Below are positions 25,749-33,296 of a DNA stretch of 64,000 nt, piece by piece. Positions within the stretch are counted from its first letter, which is position 1, and the number at the start of each line of letters is the position of its first letter. The notes under the pieces were generated by a model. It ran no database searches. It was not told where the DNA came from and saw only the letters and a program-made list of their open reading frames with translations. The stretch is taken from assembly GCF_042685365.1 (NCBI RefSeq), contig NZ_JBHUMY010000041.1, positions 1 to 64,000 of the forward strand. The letters are read 5' to 3'. The position numbers and the translations under genes were made by a program. Origin of the DNA: Paenibacillus_AP thailandensis (GTDB lineage Bacteria; Bacillota; Bacilli; Paenibacillales; Paenibacillaceae).

Positions 25749-25846
25749 GCGTTGTTCTCCTCTCCTGTACAAGCGGTTTTAAACAACCTGCATAACGGTC
25801 TTCTTTCGTGCTACGGCTTCCTGTCCCGGAACGGACGGCCTCCGGT

Positions 25847-26761
25847 TTATTTAAACAAGTTTCTGAGGACGAACCACACATTCGCCGGACGCTCGGCCAA
25901 CCGCCTCATATTATAGCCGAACCAATCCCGGCCGAACGGGACGTAAATGCGGACCTTGTAGCCTTCCGCCGCCAGCCGCTTCTGCAAATCCTCGCGAATG
26001 CCGTACAGCATCTGGAACTCGAATTGCGTCCGCGGGATCCCGTTATCCTCCGCATACCGGCGAGCGATGGAGATCATGTTTTCGTCATGGCTGGCGATGG
26101 CCGTATAATGACCGTTCGACATATGCAGCTTGATGATCTTCGCATAATTGGCATCGACGTCCTTTTTATCCGGGAACGCCACTTTGGGCGATTCCTTGTA
26201 GGCTCCTTTCACCAGCCGAAGATTGGCTTTAAAGGCGTTAAGGTCGCGGATATCCTGTTCCGTCCGGTACAAATACGCCTGCAGAACGATGCCGACGTTG
26301 TCGAACTCCCGCCGCAGCTCGCGGTAAATATCGAGTGAGGCTTGGCAGTGTGCGTAATCCTCCATGTCGATGCGCACGAAATTGTTAAGCTCCCGGGCGC
26401 GGCGCAAAATGCTTCGCATGTTGTCCATGCAGAGCGCTTTGTCGATGTCCAGCCCGAGCGACGTCAATTTGAGCGACAGGTTGGATTCCACGCCGCTCTC
26501 CTCGATCGCTTCGAGCGTATTGAGGCACATCCGCGCCGATTCAACCGCCTCCTCCCGGGTCGATATAAATTCGCCCAAATGATCCAGAGTCGCGATGCGG
26601 CCTTCGCGATTCAATTGGCGGACAGCCTCGATCGCTTCTTGGACGGTAATTCCCGCCACGAACCGCTTCGCACCGAAGCGCAGGCCGTACTTTTTGGCCA
26701 ATCGGTTGGCGAACCGGTTTTTGGCCAGGCCTTGAAACAGGTTGCGCAACAACGTCTCCAC
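25847..26761 (-). CDS. putB: Proline dehydrogenase (304 aa), GTG start
   Basis: FAD-dependent monofunctional PRODH of Firmicute type, a beta8-alpha8 barrel oxidising proline to P5C. Family segments include NLSLKLTSLGLDID, FVRIDMEDYAH, GIVLQAYLYRTEQDI, LRLVKGAYKES, TAIASHDENMI, and the C-terminal FQMLYGIREDLQKRL with YVPFGRDWFGYNMRRLAERP that closes over the substrate (the Arg residues bind the proline carboxylate). AGGGAGAG precedes GTG at 26761. A perfect 16-bp palindrome lies 94 bp upstream and is shared with the regulator gene at 20893. Confidence 0.95.
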   Translation of the reverse strand: METLLRNLFQGLAKNRFANRLAKKYGLRFGAKRFVAGITVQEAIEAVRQLNREGRIATLDHLGEFISTREEAVESARMCLNTLEAIEESGVESNLSLKLTSLGLDIDKALCMDNMRSILRRARELNNFVRIDMEDYAHCQASLDIYRELRREFDNVGIVLQAYLYRTEQDIRDLNAFKANLRLVKGAYKESPKVAFPDKKDVDANYAKIIKLHMSNGHYTAIASHDENMISIARRYAEDNGIPRTQFEFQMLYGIREDLQKRLAAEGYKVRIYVPFGRDWFGYNMRRLAERPANVWFVLRNLFK

Positions 26762-26854
26762 GTTTGCTCTCTCCCTATATTCGTATATTGGCTTACCTTG
26801 ATTATATGCCGCTGCACAATATTATGTACATAATTAACCATTATAAATAGATTA

Positions 26855-26870
26855 TGTTCAATTTTGAACA
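26855..26870. promoter_or_regulatory. Perfect palindrome TGTTCAA-TT-TTGAACA upstream of putB
   Basis: TGTTCAATTTTGAACA is a 7-2-7 perfect inverted repeat 94 bp upstream of the putB GTG, in an AT-rich region. Near-copies occur at 20775-20790 and 20894-20909 around the start of the enhancer-binding-type regulator. Confidence 0.7.
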
Positions 26871-27023
26871 ACATGGCATAACCGCCGTCTGTCTGTTTCG
26901 TTCCTTGTCCAAAAATAGTCCGACACAAATTCGATCTTGGAAGCTGGGAGGTTTTTTTGCAGGTTGTTGTATAATTATTCATTATAATGTATTATAATTC
27001 AATCGTGAAGGAGGCAGATATCG

Positions 27024-27800
27024 ATGGATCATAGACAGATTGAAGAGTTGTCCTTAAACAATTGGCCGGCTTTATCCACGCTGCTGTATGACGGGTGGGT
27101 GCTGCGATTTGCCGAAGGGTTTACGAAACGGGCCAATTCCATTAACCCGATCCATGACTCGACCTGGGATGTGGACGGCAAAATCGAGCAATGCGAGCGA
27201 ATCTATGCAGCCAATCAGCTTCCCGCGGTATACAAAATAACGCCGTTCGTTCGCCCCGGCAATTTGGACGGCGTTCTCGCGAACAGAGGCTACTCGGTTG
27301 TCGATATAACCAGCGTTCAAACGTTGCGGCTCGATTCTCTCGCCGAGCCGAAGCCGTATACGGTTCAAATCGACGAACTGGCGACGGATGCTTGGATCGG
27401 CCTGTTTTGCCGAATGAACCGCATGGATCTTCGTTACAAGCCGGTCATGGAACGGATGTTGTCCAATATCCGGACGCCAAAAGGCTTTATAACGTTATTC
27501 TCCGATGGCGAGGCGGTAAGCTGCGGTCTCGGCGTTATCGAGCGCGGATACATCGGCCTGTACGATATCGTAACCGATGAACGGTACCGGAACCGCGGCT
27601 TTGCGGAGCAAATGATCTTGCACTTGCTGCATTGGGGAAAAGCAAACGGAGCCGGCTACAGCTATCTGGCCGTCGTCGCCGATAATGCCCCGGCGCTCCG
27701 CCTTTACTCGAAGCTGGGGTACTCGGAGATATATAAGTACTGGTATCGCGTAAAGAACCGACTGAGCCGGATGTCCGGCTTTATGCGTCGGCCCTCATAA
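27024..27800 (+). CDS. GNAT-family N-acetyltransferase, first of a tandem pair (258 aa)
   Basis: Two-part GNAT protein. The N-terminal part (LNNWPALSTLLYDGWVLRFAEGFTKRANSINPI) is a degenerate GNAT-like region found in a family of Firmicute acetyltransferases. The C-terminal GNAT core has GYIGLYDIVTDERYRNRGFAEQMI (motif A, acetyl-CoA pyrophosphate loop R-N-R-G-F-A) and ADNAPALRLYSKLGYSEIYKYWYR (motif B). GGAGG lies upstream of the ATG. The neighbour at 27852 is a clear paralog in the same order of motifs. Substrate unknown. Confidence 0.87.
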   Translation: MDHRQIEELSLNNWPALSTLLYDGWVLRFAEGFTKRANSINPIHDSTWDVDGKIEQCERIYAANQLPAVYKITPFVRPGNLDGVLANRGYSVVDITSVQTLRLDSLAEPKPYTVQIDELATDAWIGLFCRMNRMDLRYKPVMERMLSNIRTPKGFITLFSDGEAVSCGLGVIERGYIGLYDIVTDERYRNRGFAEQMILHLLHWGKANGAGYSYLAVVADNAPALRLYSKLGYSEIYKYWYRVKNRLSRMSGFMRRPS

Positions 27801-27851
27801 GGTACAATAAAGCGCAGAATTTACATAACCGTAACAAGGAGAAATCATCCC

Positions 27852-28610
27852 ATGGACGCAACGACCGAAACCGCCCGCATGCTGGAAGAGCTGCAAGCTA
27901 ACCATTGGCCGGCTTTGCAAACGATGCTGCTCGACGGATGGCTATTAAGATTCGCCGACGGCTACTCGAAACGGGCCAACTCCATCCAGCCGCTTTTCCC
28001 TTCCTCGCTTGACGCGGAACATAAAATAACGATGTGCGAACGCATTTATACGGACCGGCAGCTGCGGCCGGTCTTTAAAATAGCTCCGTGCGTCCAACCC
28101 GCCGATTTGGACGATCTGCTCGAACGGAAAGGCTATGCCCTCGTCGACATTGCAAGCGTCCAATGCATGCCGTTAGCGGACGTAAAGGAACCGTCCATCC
28201 GAACGGCCGCAATCGACGAAACCGTAACCGGCGAGTGGCTGGATCACTATTGCAGGCTGTCCGGTTCAAACGACCGGCAGCGGGCAACGATGCGGCAAAT
28301 GTTCGCCAATATTCGGACCAAAGCGGCTTTCGTTACCTTGTATCACGAAGGGCAAGCCGTTGCTTGCGGCATCGGCGTGGTCGAGCGCGGGTATATCGGA
28401 TTGTGGGACATTATAACCGGCGTCCAATACCGGAAACGCGGATTCGGGGAACAGCTCCTGTTGAATCTGCTGGCATGGGGGCGCCAGAACGGAGCGCAGC
28501 ACGGTTATCTTGTCGTCGTGGCCGACAATGCGCCGGCCCTGAAGCTGTACGCCAAGCTGGGCTTTCGGGAAGCGTACCGGCATTGGTACAGGGTGCACCC
28601 GGGAGCTTAA
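27852..28610 (+). CDS. GNAT-family N-acetyltransferase, second of a tandem pair (252 aa)
   Basis: Same architecture as the preceding gene: NHWPALQTMLLDGWLLRFADGYSKRANSIQPL at the N-terminus, GYIGLWDIITGVQYRKRGFGEQLLLNLL (motif A) and ADNAPALKLYAKLGFREAYRHWYR at the end. Its own AAGGAG precedes the ATG, 51 bp after the first gene, so the two are likely one operon produced by tandem duplication. Divergence is greatest in the region between the N-terminal block and motif A, where substrate specificity is likely set. Terminator follows at 28701. Confidence 0.87.
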   Translation: MDATTETARMLEELQANHWPALQTMLLDGWLLRFADGYSKRANSIQPLFPSSLDAEHKITMCERIYTDRQLRPVFKIAPCVQPADLDDLLERKGYALVDIASVQCMPLADVKEPSIRTAAIDETVTGEWLDHYCRLSGSNDRQRATMRQMFANIRTKAAFVTLYHEGQAVACGIGVVERGYIGLWDIITGVQYRKRGFGEQLLLNLLAWGRQNGAQHGYLVVVADNAPALKLYAKLGFREAYRHWYRVHPGA

Positions 28611-28700
28611 GGGAATCCGGAGCGCCTTGCGGAAAGAGGATTGTATCCCTAAGTTAAACTTGCGAACAGCCCCAGAGCGGCGTCTTGCCGGCACAAATAT

Positions 28701-28730
28701 AAAAGCCCTCTCCGATTCGGAGAGGGCTTT
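28701..28730. terminator. Bidirectional terminator between the GNAT pair and the flavin reductase
   Basis: AAAAGCCCTCTCCGA pairs with TCGGAGAGGGCTTT; A and T flanks serve both convergent genes. Confidence 0.9.
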
Positions 28731-28743
28731 CGCATGCAAATGA

Positions 28744-29283
28744 TTACGAACGGAGCGTCTTCAAAGCGCCGCTCCAAGCCAGCACCTGGTCCAGCATACC
28801 GTTGACGTTCGTCAAATGCAGGTCGGCAGGCTTGAACACGCCGTTCTCGAAATCCGTGAACAGCGACAGCGCCGCATGAACGCGCACGTCCGCGACGGAC
28901 AATTCGCCCAGAATGCCGCGCAGATGCTCGGCCGCGCGGGCGCCGCCGACGGAACCGTAGCTCACGATGCCGGCCGCTTTATCGTTCCATGCTTCGCGGG
29001 CGAAATCCAGCGCGTTTTTCAAAGCGGCGGTAATGCTGTGGTTGTATTCCTGCACGATAAATACAAATCCGTCGAGGCTGGCAAGCTTGGCGTTCCATGC
29101 GGCAGCCTGCTCCGAAGCATCCTCTTCGCCGAACATCGGCAGCTTGTAATCCTTAATATCGACGATCTCGTAGTTCGCGTCGCCCCGCTGGTCCGCCACC
29201 TTTTTCACCCATTCGCCGACTTGCGGGCTTACGCGGCCGTCGCGCGTGCTTCCCAAAATAATACCGATATTCAATTTAGACAC
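28744..29283 (-). CDS. NADPH-dependent FMN reductase / azoreductase-like (179 aa)
   Basis: Flavodoxin-like fold of the NADPH-dependent FMN reductase family (YhdA/SsuE/chromate-reductase group). FMN phosphate loop GSTRDGRVSPQVGEWV at the N-terminus, EYNHSITAALKNALDF (the stretch above the isoalloxazine ring) and SYGSVGGARAAEHLR. GTG at 29283 has GAAGGAGGAG six bases upstream; an in-frame ATG at 29343 or 29337 would add a charged 18-20 residue leader (GLLDRLFGKKETKEE) and has only a weak site. A TTATGAT-A-ATCATAA operator lies upstream, hinting at PerR- or Fur-type control of an oxidative-stress role. Confidence 0.85.
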   Translation of the reverse strand: MSKLNIGIILGSTRDGRVSPQVGEWVKKVADQRGDANYEIVDIKDYKLPMFGEEDASEQAAAWNAKLASLDGFVFIVQEYNHSITAALKNALDFAREAWNDKAAGIVSYGSVGGARAAEHLRGILGELSVADVRVHAALSLFTDFENGVFKPADLHLTNVNGMLDQVLAWSGALKTLRS

Positions 29284-29370
29284 CAGAATCTCCTCCTTCG
29301 TCTCTTTTTTGCCGAATAACCTGTCGAGCAATCCCATGTTCACACCACCAAGTTCCGAAATTCTTCGATG

Positions 29371-29385
29371 TTATGATAATCATAA
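29371..29385. promoter_or_regulatory. PerR/Fur-like 7-1-7 palindrome
   Basis: TTATGATAATCATAA is a 7-1-7 inverted repeat. It differs symmetrically at two positions from the PerR box TTATAATNATTATAA. It lies between the flavin reductase (-) and the YheC/D gene (+). Confidence 0.45.
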
Positions 29386-29513
29386 ATAAATTAATTTATT
29401 TTGTCAAGTCGCTTACAAAAAGTATGTTTCGACACGGAACCGTGCAAAATCTTGTCGACAAGGGCCTAAGCAAGCTCCCCTTACTTCTCATAAACTAGCG
29501 TTATAGAAGGGAG

Positions 29514-30278
29514 GTGCAAATCATAGGCTATAGAAGCGCGTCCGTCAAAAGCAAATGGACCAAAACGAAATGGCTGCTGAAAAGCGCTGAAATAGGCAAA
29601 TACGTACCTCCAACCTCACTTTTCAACCGGAGCAATCTTGGCGATATGCTTTCCCGATATCGGGTTGTTTTCTTCAAACCTACCGGCGGAACGGGCGGTT
29701 TTCATATTTTCCGTATTACCAAATCAAAGAACGGCTATGAAGTCCGGCACAATACCGCGAGAAAACATTTTACCGGCGAAGACGCTCTTTACGAATATTT
29801 AAAGAACCAGGCCAAAGACCGCTCCTACTTGCTGCAGAAGGGCATCCAGCTTGCCGCCGCGGACGGCCGTCCTTTCGACATTCGCGTCATGGTGCAAAAA
29901 TCAAACGACAATGTCTGGAAAAACACCGCCGTTTTCACTAAAATCGGCAAGCCGGGCAAAGTCGCAACCAACTATCACCAGGGCGGCAAGCTTGGCTTCT
30001 TCCGGCAAACGTTGTCCAAAGCTGGGTTTGGCCAGACCGCAATCGAAAAGAAAGAAGCCGAGCTGAAGAAGCTGGGCGAATCGGTCGGACGGTTGTTCGA
30101 CGGGCACGGCAGCGGGTTTCGCGAGCTGGGTCTCGACGTTGCGCTCGACCGCAGCGGCAAAGCGTGGATTCTCGAGGTCAATACGAGACCCCAATTTTAC
30201 CCGTTGAAACGGATGGGCAACCAAAGCATGTACCGCACCATTATGTCTTATGCCAAGCAATACGGAAGGACGAAATAG
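29514..30278 (+). CDS. YheC/YheD family ATP-grasp protein (about 254 aa), start uncertain
   Basis: Endospore-coat-associated YheC/D family, proteins with an ATP-grasp fold, common in multiple copies in Paenibacillus. Seen: SKWTKTKWLLKS at the N-terminus, VVFFKPTGGTGGFHIFRI (Gly-rich ATP loop), YLLQKGIQLAAADGRPFDIRVMVQ, and the Mg-ATP site ELGLDVALDRSGKAWILEVNTRPQFY near 200-225. The GTG at 29514 is inside the AGGGAGG ribosome binding site, so it cannot be the real start. The only codons at normal spacing are ATC (29520) and ATA (29523), so a rare start codon is possible. Role in spore coat is inferred from family name only. Confidence 0.8.
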   Translation: MQIIGYRSASVKSKWTKTKWLLKSAEIGKYVPPTSLFNRSNLGDMLSRYRVVFFKPTGGTGGFHIFRITKSKNGYEVRHNTARKHFTGEDALYEYLKNQAKDRSYLLQKGIQLAAADGRPFDIRVMVQKSNDNVWKNTAVFTKIGKPGKVATNYHQGGKLGFFRQTLSKAGFGQTAIEKKEAELKKLGESVGRLFDGHGSGFRELGLDVALDRSGKAWILEVNTRPQFYPLKRMGNQSMYRTIMSYAKQYGRTK

Positions 30279-30365
30279 AGCAGTAAAGGAAAAGTAGGGG
30301 AGTCGCCCATGCGGCTCCCCTCGTCTGCGTTTGCGGCAGCGATCGCGGCGGCTCCGCCCTTCCGG

Positions 30366-30908
30366 TCATCCCGGCCATATCCGCCGGATGGCCGGCGTAT
30401 CGTTGTCGAAGGTCAGCTTATACACGTCCGGATTGGACAAAAACTCCCACTCCCTGAATCCGAAGCGGTGATCGTAATGTTTCAGAAGAAGCGAAATGAG
30501 ATTCCCGTGCGAAACGATGACCGCATTGCTGCAGCCGCTGCGCAGTATTTCCGCTGCCGTCCGGACGATACGGCTCGTCGCCGCACGGCTGGATTCCCCG
30601 CCTTCGTAACACAGCTCCGGATCGTCGAACGTGCGGCGAAGCATCTCGCGCCAGTCCGGATGATCCTTATCCGTCAAGATACGTTCCGTTAGTGCTTCGT
30701 TCAATCTGATTTCGAGGCCGAGCCGGTCGGCAAGCGGCTTTATCGTTCGGACAGCTCTCTCGAAAGGGCTCGAAACGATGCAGTCCACGTTTCGAGCCGC
30801 CAGAAACTCGGCCAGCTTCTCCGCTTGACGAACGCCTTCTCCGGTTAACCGGGCGTCCGGAGCTTGCCCTTCGGCCTTGCAATGCCGTACGACATAGATC
30901 GTTTTCAC
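30366..30908 (-). CDS. Histidine phosphatase superfamily protein (180 aa), GTG start
   Basis: Phosphoglycerate-mutase-like phosphatase with the N-terminal catalytic VVRHCKAEGQ motif (RH-C variant of RHGET, His9) and the second conserved His in AVIVSHGNLISLLL. The middle has CIVSSPFERAVRTIKPLA, also family-typical. The RHCKAEGQ type resembles Firmicute small-molecule or phosphoprotein phosphatases rather than glycolytic PGM. AAGGAG precedes GTG at 30908 by nine bases; an ATG further upstream (30998) would add 30 unrelated residues. Substrate unknown. Confidence 0.85.
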   Translation of the reverse strand: MKTIYVVRHCKAEGQAPDARLTGEGVRQAEKLAEFLAARNVDCIVSSPFERAVRTIKPLADRLGLEIRLNEALTERILTDKDHPDWREMLRRTFDDPELCYEGGESSRAATSRIVRTAAEILRSGCSNAVIVSHGNLISLLLKHYDHRFGFREWEFLSNPDVYKLTFDNDTPAIRRIWPG

Positions 30909-31105
30909 AAGCGCCAACTCCTTGGTTCGTTGATGGATGGAGAACAAGACTATTCGGCTTGGTGATGAGCGGTCCGCTTTGCCGAAGGTGATCTTCATAT
31001 TCGCTGCGTAATGAAGCTGTACGGTATGCTGAAGCGCGTGAGGTTGATTGGGTTAATGAAACGGTCATCCGTTCTGGAGACAAGCGTTCTGAAGAGACAT
31101 CGTTG

Positions 31106-31145
31106 AAAAAAGAGGCGCCATCCGGCAAAGAGATAACGCCTCTAT
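31106..31145 (-). terminator. Terminator left behind the rlmA remnant
   Basis: On the minus strand AGAGGCG pairs with CGCCTCT over a 19-base loop and runs into TTTTTT. It sits just 3' of the remnant at 31171-31321 and fits as the terminator of the former gene. Confidence 0.6.
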
Positions 31146-31170
31146 TCAGTTACAAGTGGAATAAGCCGGA

Positions 31171-31321
31171 TCAGGCAGCGGCTTTCTTCCCTAGCAGGAT
31201 CAGAAAGTCGAAAGTAATCTCCTGTCGACAGCTGTCCAGCATTCGCTGTATCAGCTCGGGCGGAGCTCCCCATGACAACGGCGTCATATGGATCAGCTGC
31301 TTTAAACCTTCATGCGGTCAC
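31171..31321 (-). pseudogene. C-terminal remnant of a 23S rRNA (guanine-N1)-methyltransferase (RlmA-like)
   Basis: In one minus-strand frame, about 48 codons read HEGLKQLIHMTPLSWG, then APPELIQRMLDSC, then EITFDFLILLGKK and a stop at 31171. This matches the conserved end of RlmA-type methyltransferases (MTP-x-W-x-A-x-PE ... TDF-x-I-x-L). An in-frame stop lies immediately upstream and no methyltransferase domain follows in any frame up to 31640. The fragment is therefore the surviving 3' end of a deleted gene, still with its terminator. Confidence 0.6.
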
Positions 31322-31590
31322 CGAAAAACACCTCATTCATTCGTTTTTGTCAAATGAAAAAGGCGCAGCTAAATAAACCCAGGTCAAATTGGATTTTAAA
31401 AGATGACTTGAGCTTGGATTAGACTGCACCTTCCATTAACGTAAACGAATGAATTGGATGATCATGCACAACACCCCGCCGTTTAATGGAAACCGGCTTT
31501 TCGAATTAGCGAGAAAATGGTTTCGCCTCTATTATACCTGTTATTCGGAGCGCTTCGCCAGCTTCGCAAACGCCTCGTTGATGTTTTTAT
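31322..31590. other. Gene-free stretch between the rlmA remnant and alkaline phosphatase
   Basis: No supported gene. AT-richer than its surroundings; probably the scar of the deletion that removed the rest of rlmA. Confidence 0.4.
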
Positions 31591-31593
31591 AAT

Positions 31594-31622
31594 AAAAAAG
31601 AGGGGCGCTCGCCCCTCTTTCC
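31594..31622 (-). terminator. Terminator of the alkaline phosphatase gene
   Basis: AGAGGGGCG-CTCG-CCCCTCT hairpin with six A residues on the plus-strand left, giving the T-run on the minus strand. Confidence 0.88.
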
Positions 31623-31645
31623 TACTTACCGCTAAAGCCGCTCTC

Positions 31646-32962
31646 TTATTCTCCCGGCGTAAACTTAATGTTCATCGCTTGAGCGATCAATCCGGGAATA
31701 TCCGTGTTTTCATGCAACCCTTCGAACAAGTCGGAGCCTGCGCCGTATGCGTAAAGCGGAACGTCCACGCCGGTATGATTCGTGCTTGTCCAGCCTACGG
31801 AAGCGCGTTCGGAGACGACATCGTTAATGGCGATGTCCGGAGTTTCCGATTCTTTGATTTTTTGAATCTCGGCATCCGTAAGATCGAAGGTCGTATATTG
31901 TTTGACGACTTCTTTGATGTTGCTGCGCGTTTCATCCAGCTGCGCCGCCATAAAATTGCCGGTAGCCGTTACTTTGTGGAGCTCTTCCAGCTTCACGTCT
32001 CCATGGCCGTAGCCGCCAACCGACATGCCGCCGGTATCGTGGTCGCCCGCTACGATCACCAAAGTATTTTTGTCCTGCTTTGCAAATTCCAATACTTCCT
32101 CCAATGCCTGCTTGAAAGCTTCCGAATCTTTCATCGCCCATGCCGCGTCATGATCATGACCGGCCCAGTCGATTTGGCTTCCTTCAACCATGAGGAAGAA
32201 ACCGTCTTTGTTCTTTTGAAGAACGTCCAATGCGGTTCTCGTCATTTCTCTGAGGCTTGGCTCGTTGGTCGAATCGCGATCCAATTCCGGCGCCATGCCT
32301 TCTTCGGCAAATAAGCCGATCAGCTTATCGGACTCTTCCGCTTCCGCCAAGCCGTTTTTGTCCGAAATATAGTCATATCCCTTTTCCTTCGCCTCGTTCA
32401 GAAGAGACTCAGGGAAATACTTTTTGCCGCCGCCAAGGAGCACATCCACGCCATTGGCGATAAGCTGGGGCGCGATATCGGCTTCGTCCGAACGGGAAGC
32501 GACATGCGATGCGAACACGGCCGGCGTAGCGTGAGTGATTGTGGAAGTTGCCACCAGGCCGGACGCTTTTCCTTCTTCTTCGGCGGCTTCAAGAATCGTT
32601 TTCAGCTCTTTGCCGTCCGGGGAGGTGCTGATCATGCCGTTATTCGTTTTGACTCCTGTCGCAAACGCGGTACCGGCAGCGGCCGAATCGGTAATCTCGG
32701 AGCTTGCGGAATAGGTACGATGCATACCGACCAGCATAGAGTCCAATAAAGTTTCTTCCCCTTTAAACAAACGGTAATTGGTCGCATATGCAGCGGAAAA
32801 ACCGTCCGGAATCATAAAGATTACGTTTTTGGCTTTTCCGTTTTCCGCGTTTGATTGGGCTTCCGCACCTGAAATCGGCATATTGGTCCCGGCGAAGATT
32901 CCTAGCGCGACAGCAGAGACGGCCGTCATCGATACAATATTTTTCTTGATACTTTGTTTCAT
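31646..32962 (-). CDS. Alkaline phosphatase, PhoA family (438 aa), secreted
   Basis: Secreted metallo-phosphomonoesterase for phosphate scavenging. Signal peptide about 1-35 (KKNIVSMTAVSAVALGIFAGTNMPISGAEA). Metal and catalytic residues: Asp53 in IFMIPDGF, nucleophile Ser93 in TDSAAAGTAFATG, EGSQIDWAGHDHDA, VAGDHDTGGM, and STNHTGVDVPLYAYG. Length matches Bacillus PhoA/PhoB. GGGAGGGG precedes the ATG at 32962. Two direct TTTAC-type repeats with 11-bp period lie 70-90 bp upstream, suggesting PhoP control. Confidence 0.94.
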   Translation of the reverse strand: MKQSIKKNIVSMTAVSAVALGIFAGTNMPISGAEAQSNAENGKAKNVIFMIPDGFSAAYATNYRLFKGEETLLDSMLVGMHRTYSASSEITDSAAAGTAFATGVKTNNGMISTSPDGKELKTILEAAEEEGKASGLVATSTITHATPAVFASHVASRSDEADIAPQLIANGVDVLLGGGKKYFPESLLNEAKEKGYDYISDKNGLAEAEESDKLIGLFAEEGMAPELDRDSTNEPSLREMTRTALDVLQKNKDGFFLMVEGSQIDWAGHDHDAAWAMKDSEAFKQALEEVLEFAKQDKNTLVIVAGDHDTGGMSVGGYGHGDVKLEELHKVTATGNFMAAQLDETRSNIKEVVKQYTTFDLTDAEIQKIKESETPDIAINDVVSERASVGWTSTNHTGVDVPLYAYGAGSDLFEGLHENTDIPGLIAQAMNIKFTPGE

Positions 32963-33031
32963 GGTTTCCCCTCCCATGTATTCGCTTCGCAATTAATGTA
33001 TCTTTGAAGTATTAAATGAAACGGAGCGAAG

Positions 33032-33048
33032 CGTAAATTGCATGTAAA
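33032..33048 (-). promoter_or_regulatory. Possible PhoP box upstream of alkaline phosphatase
   Basis: On the minus strand TTTACA-TGCAA-TTTACG: two hexamers close to the PhoP consensus TT(A/T/C)ACA with 11-bp start-to-start spacing, as in Bacillus Pho regulon promoters. Only two repeats are convincing. Confidence 0.4.
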
Positions 33049-33250
33049 CTTGAAAAATAATCCGTAATGCTCATATCGTGAATCCAAATAACTATCATGA
33101 ATAAGCATGAAGTCATAGCATTGCCAAAATAAAAACACCTTTCCCTTTTGGGAAACCTATTAACTAGAACGAATCGGCTAAATAACCGGGACAATTCAGC
33201 TATCCTTCGACCGTTGCCTTTACTTCCCCCTTACAATGCTTGACGGGCCA

Positions 33251-33281
33251 AAAAAATCCCCTCCGCTTCTCGCAGAGGGGA
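33251..33281 (-). terminator. Terminator of the adenylyltransferase gene
   Basis: TCCCCTC (33257-33263) pairs with GAGGGGA (33275-33281), with six A residues on the plus-strand left becoming a T-run. Confidence 0.8.
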
Positions 33282-33296
33282 GCAACCGCAGCTTTT

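Noticed and set aside
25749..27023. Sigma-54 (-24/-12) promoter before putB or rocA
   Set aside because: No TGGCAC-N5-TTGC-type sequence was visible on the correct strand, although the nearby regulator is of the enhancer-binding type.
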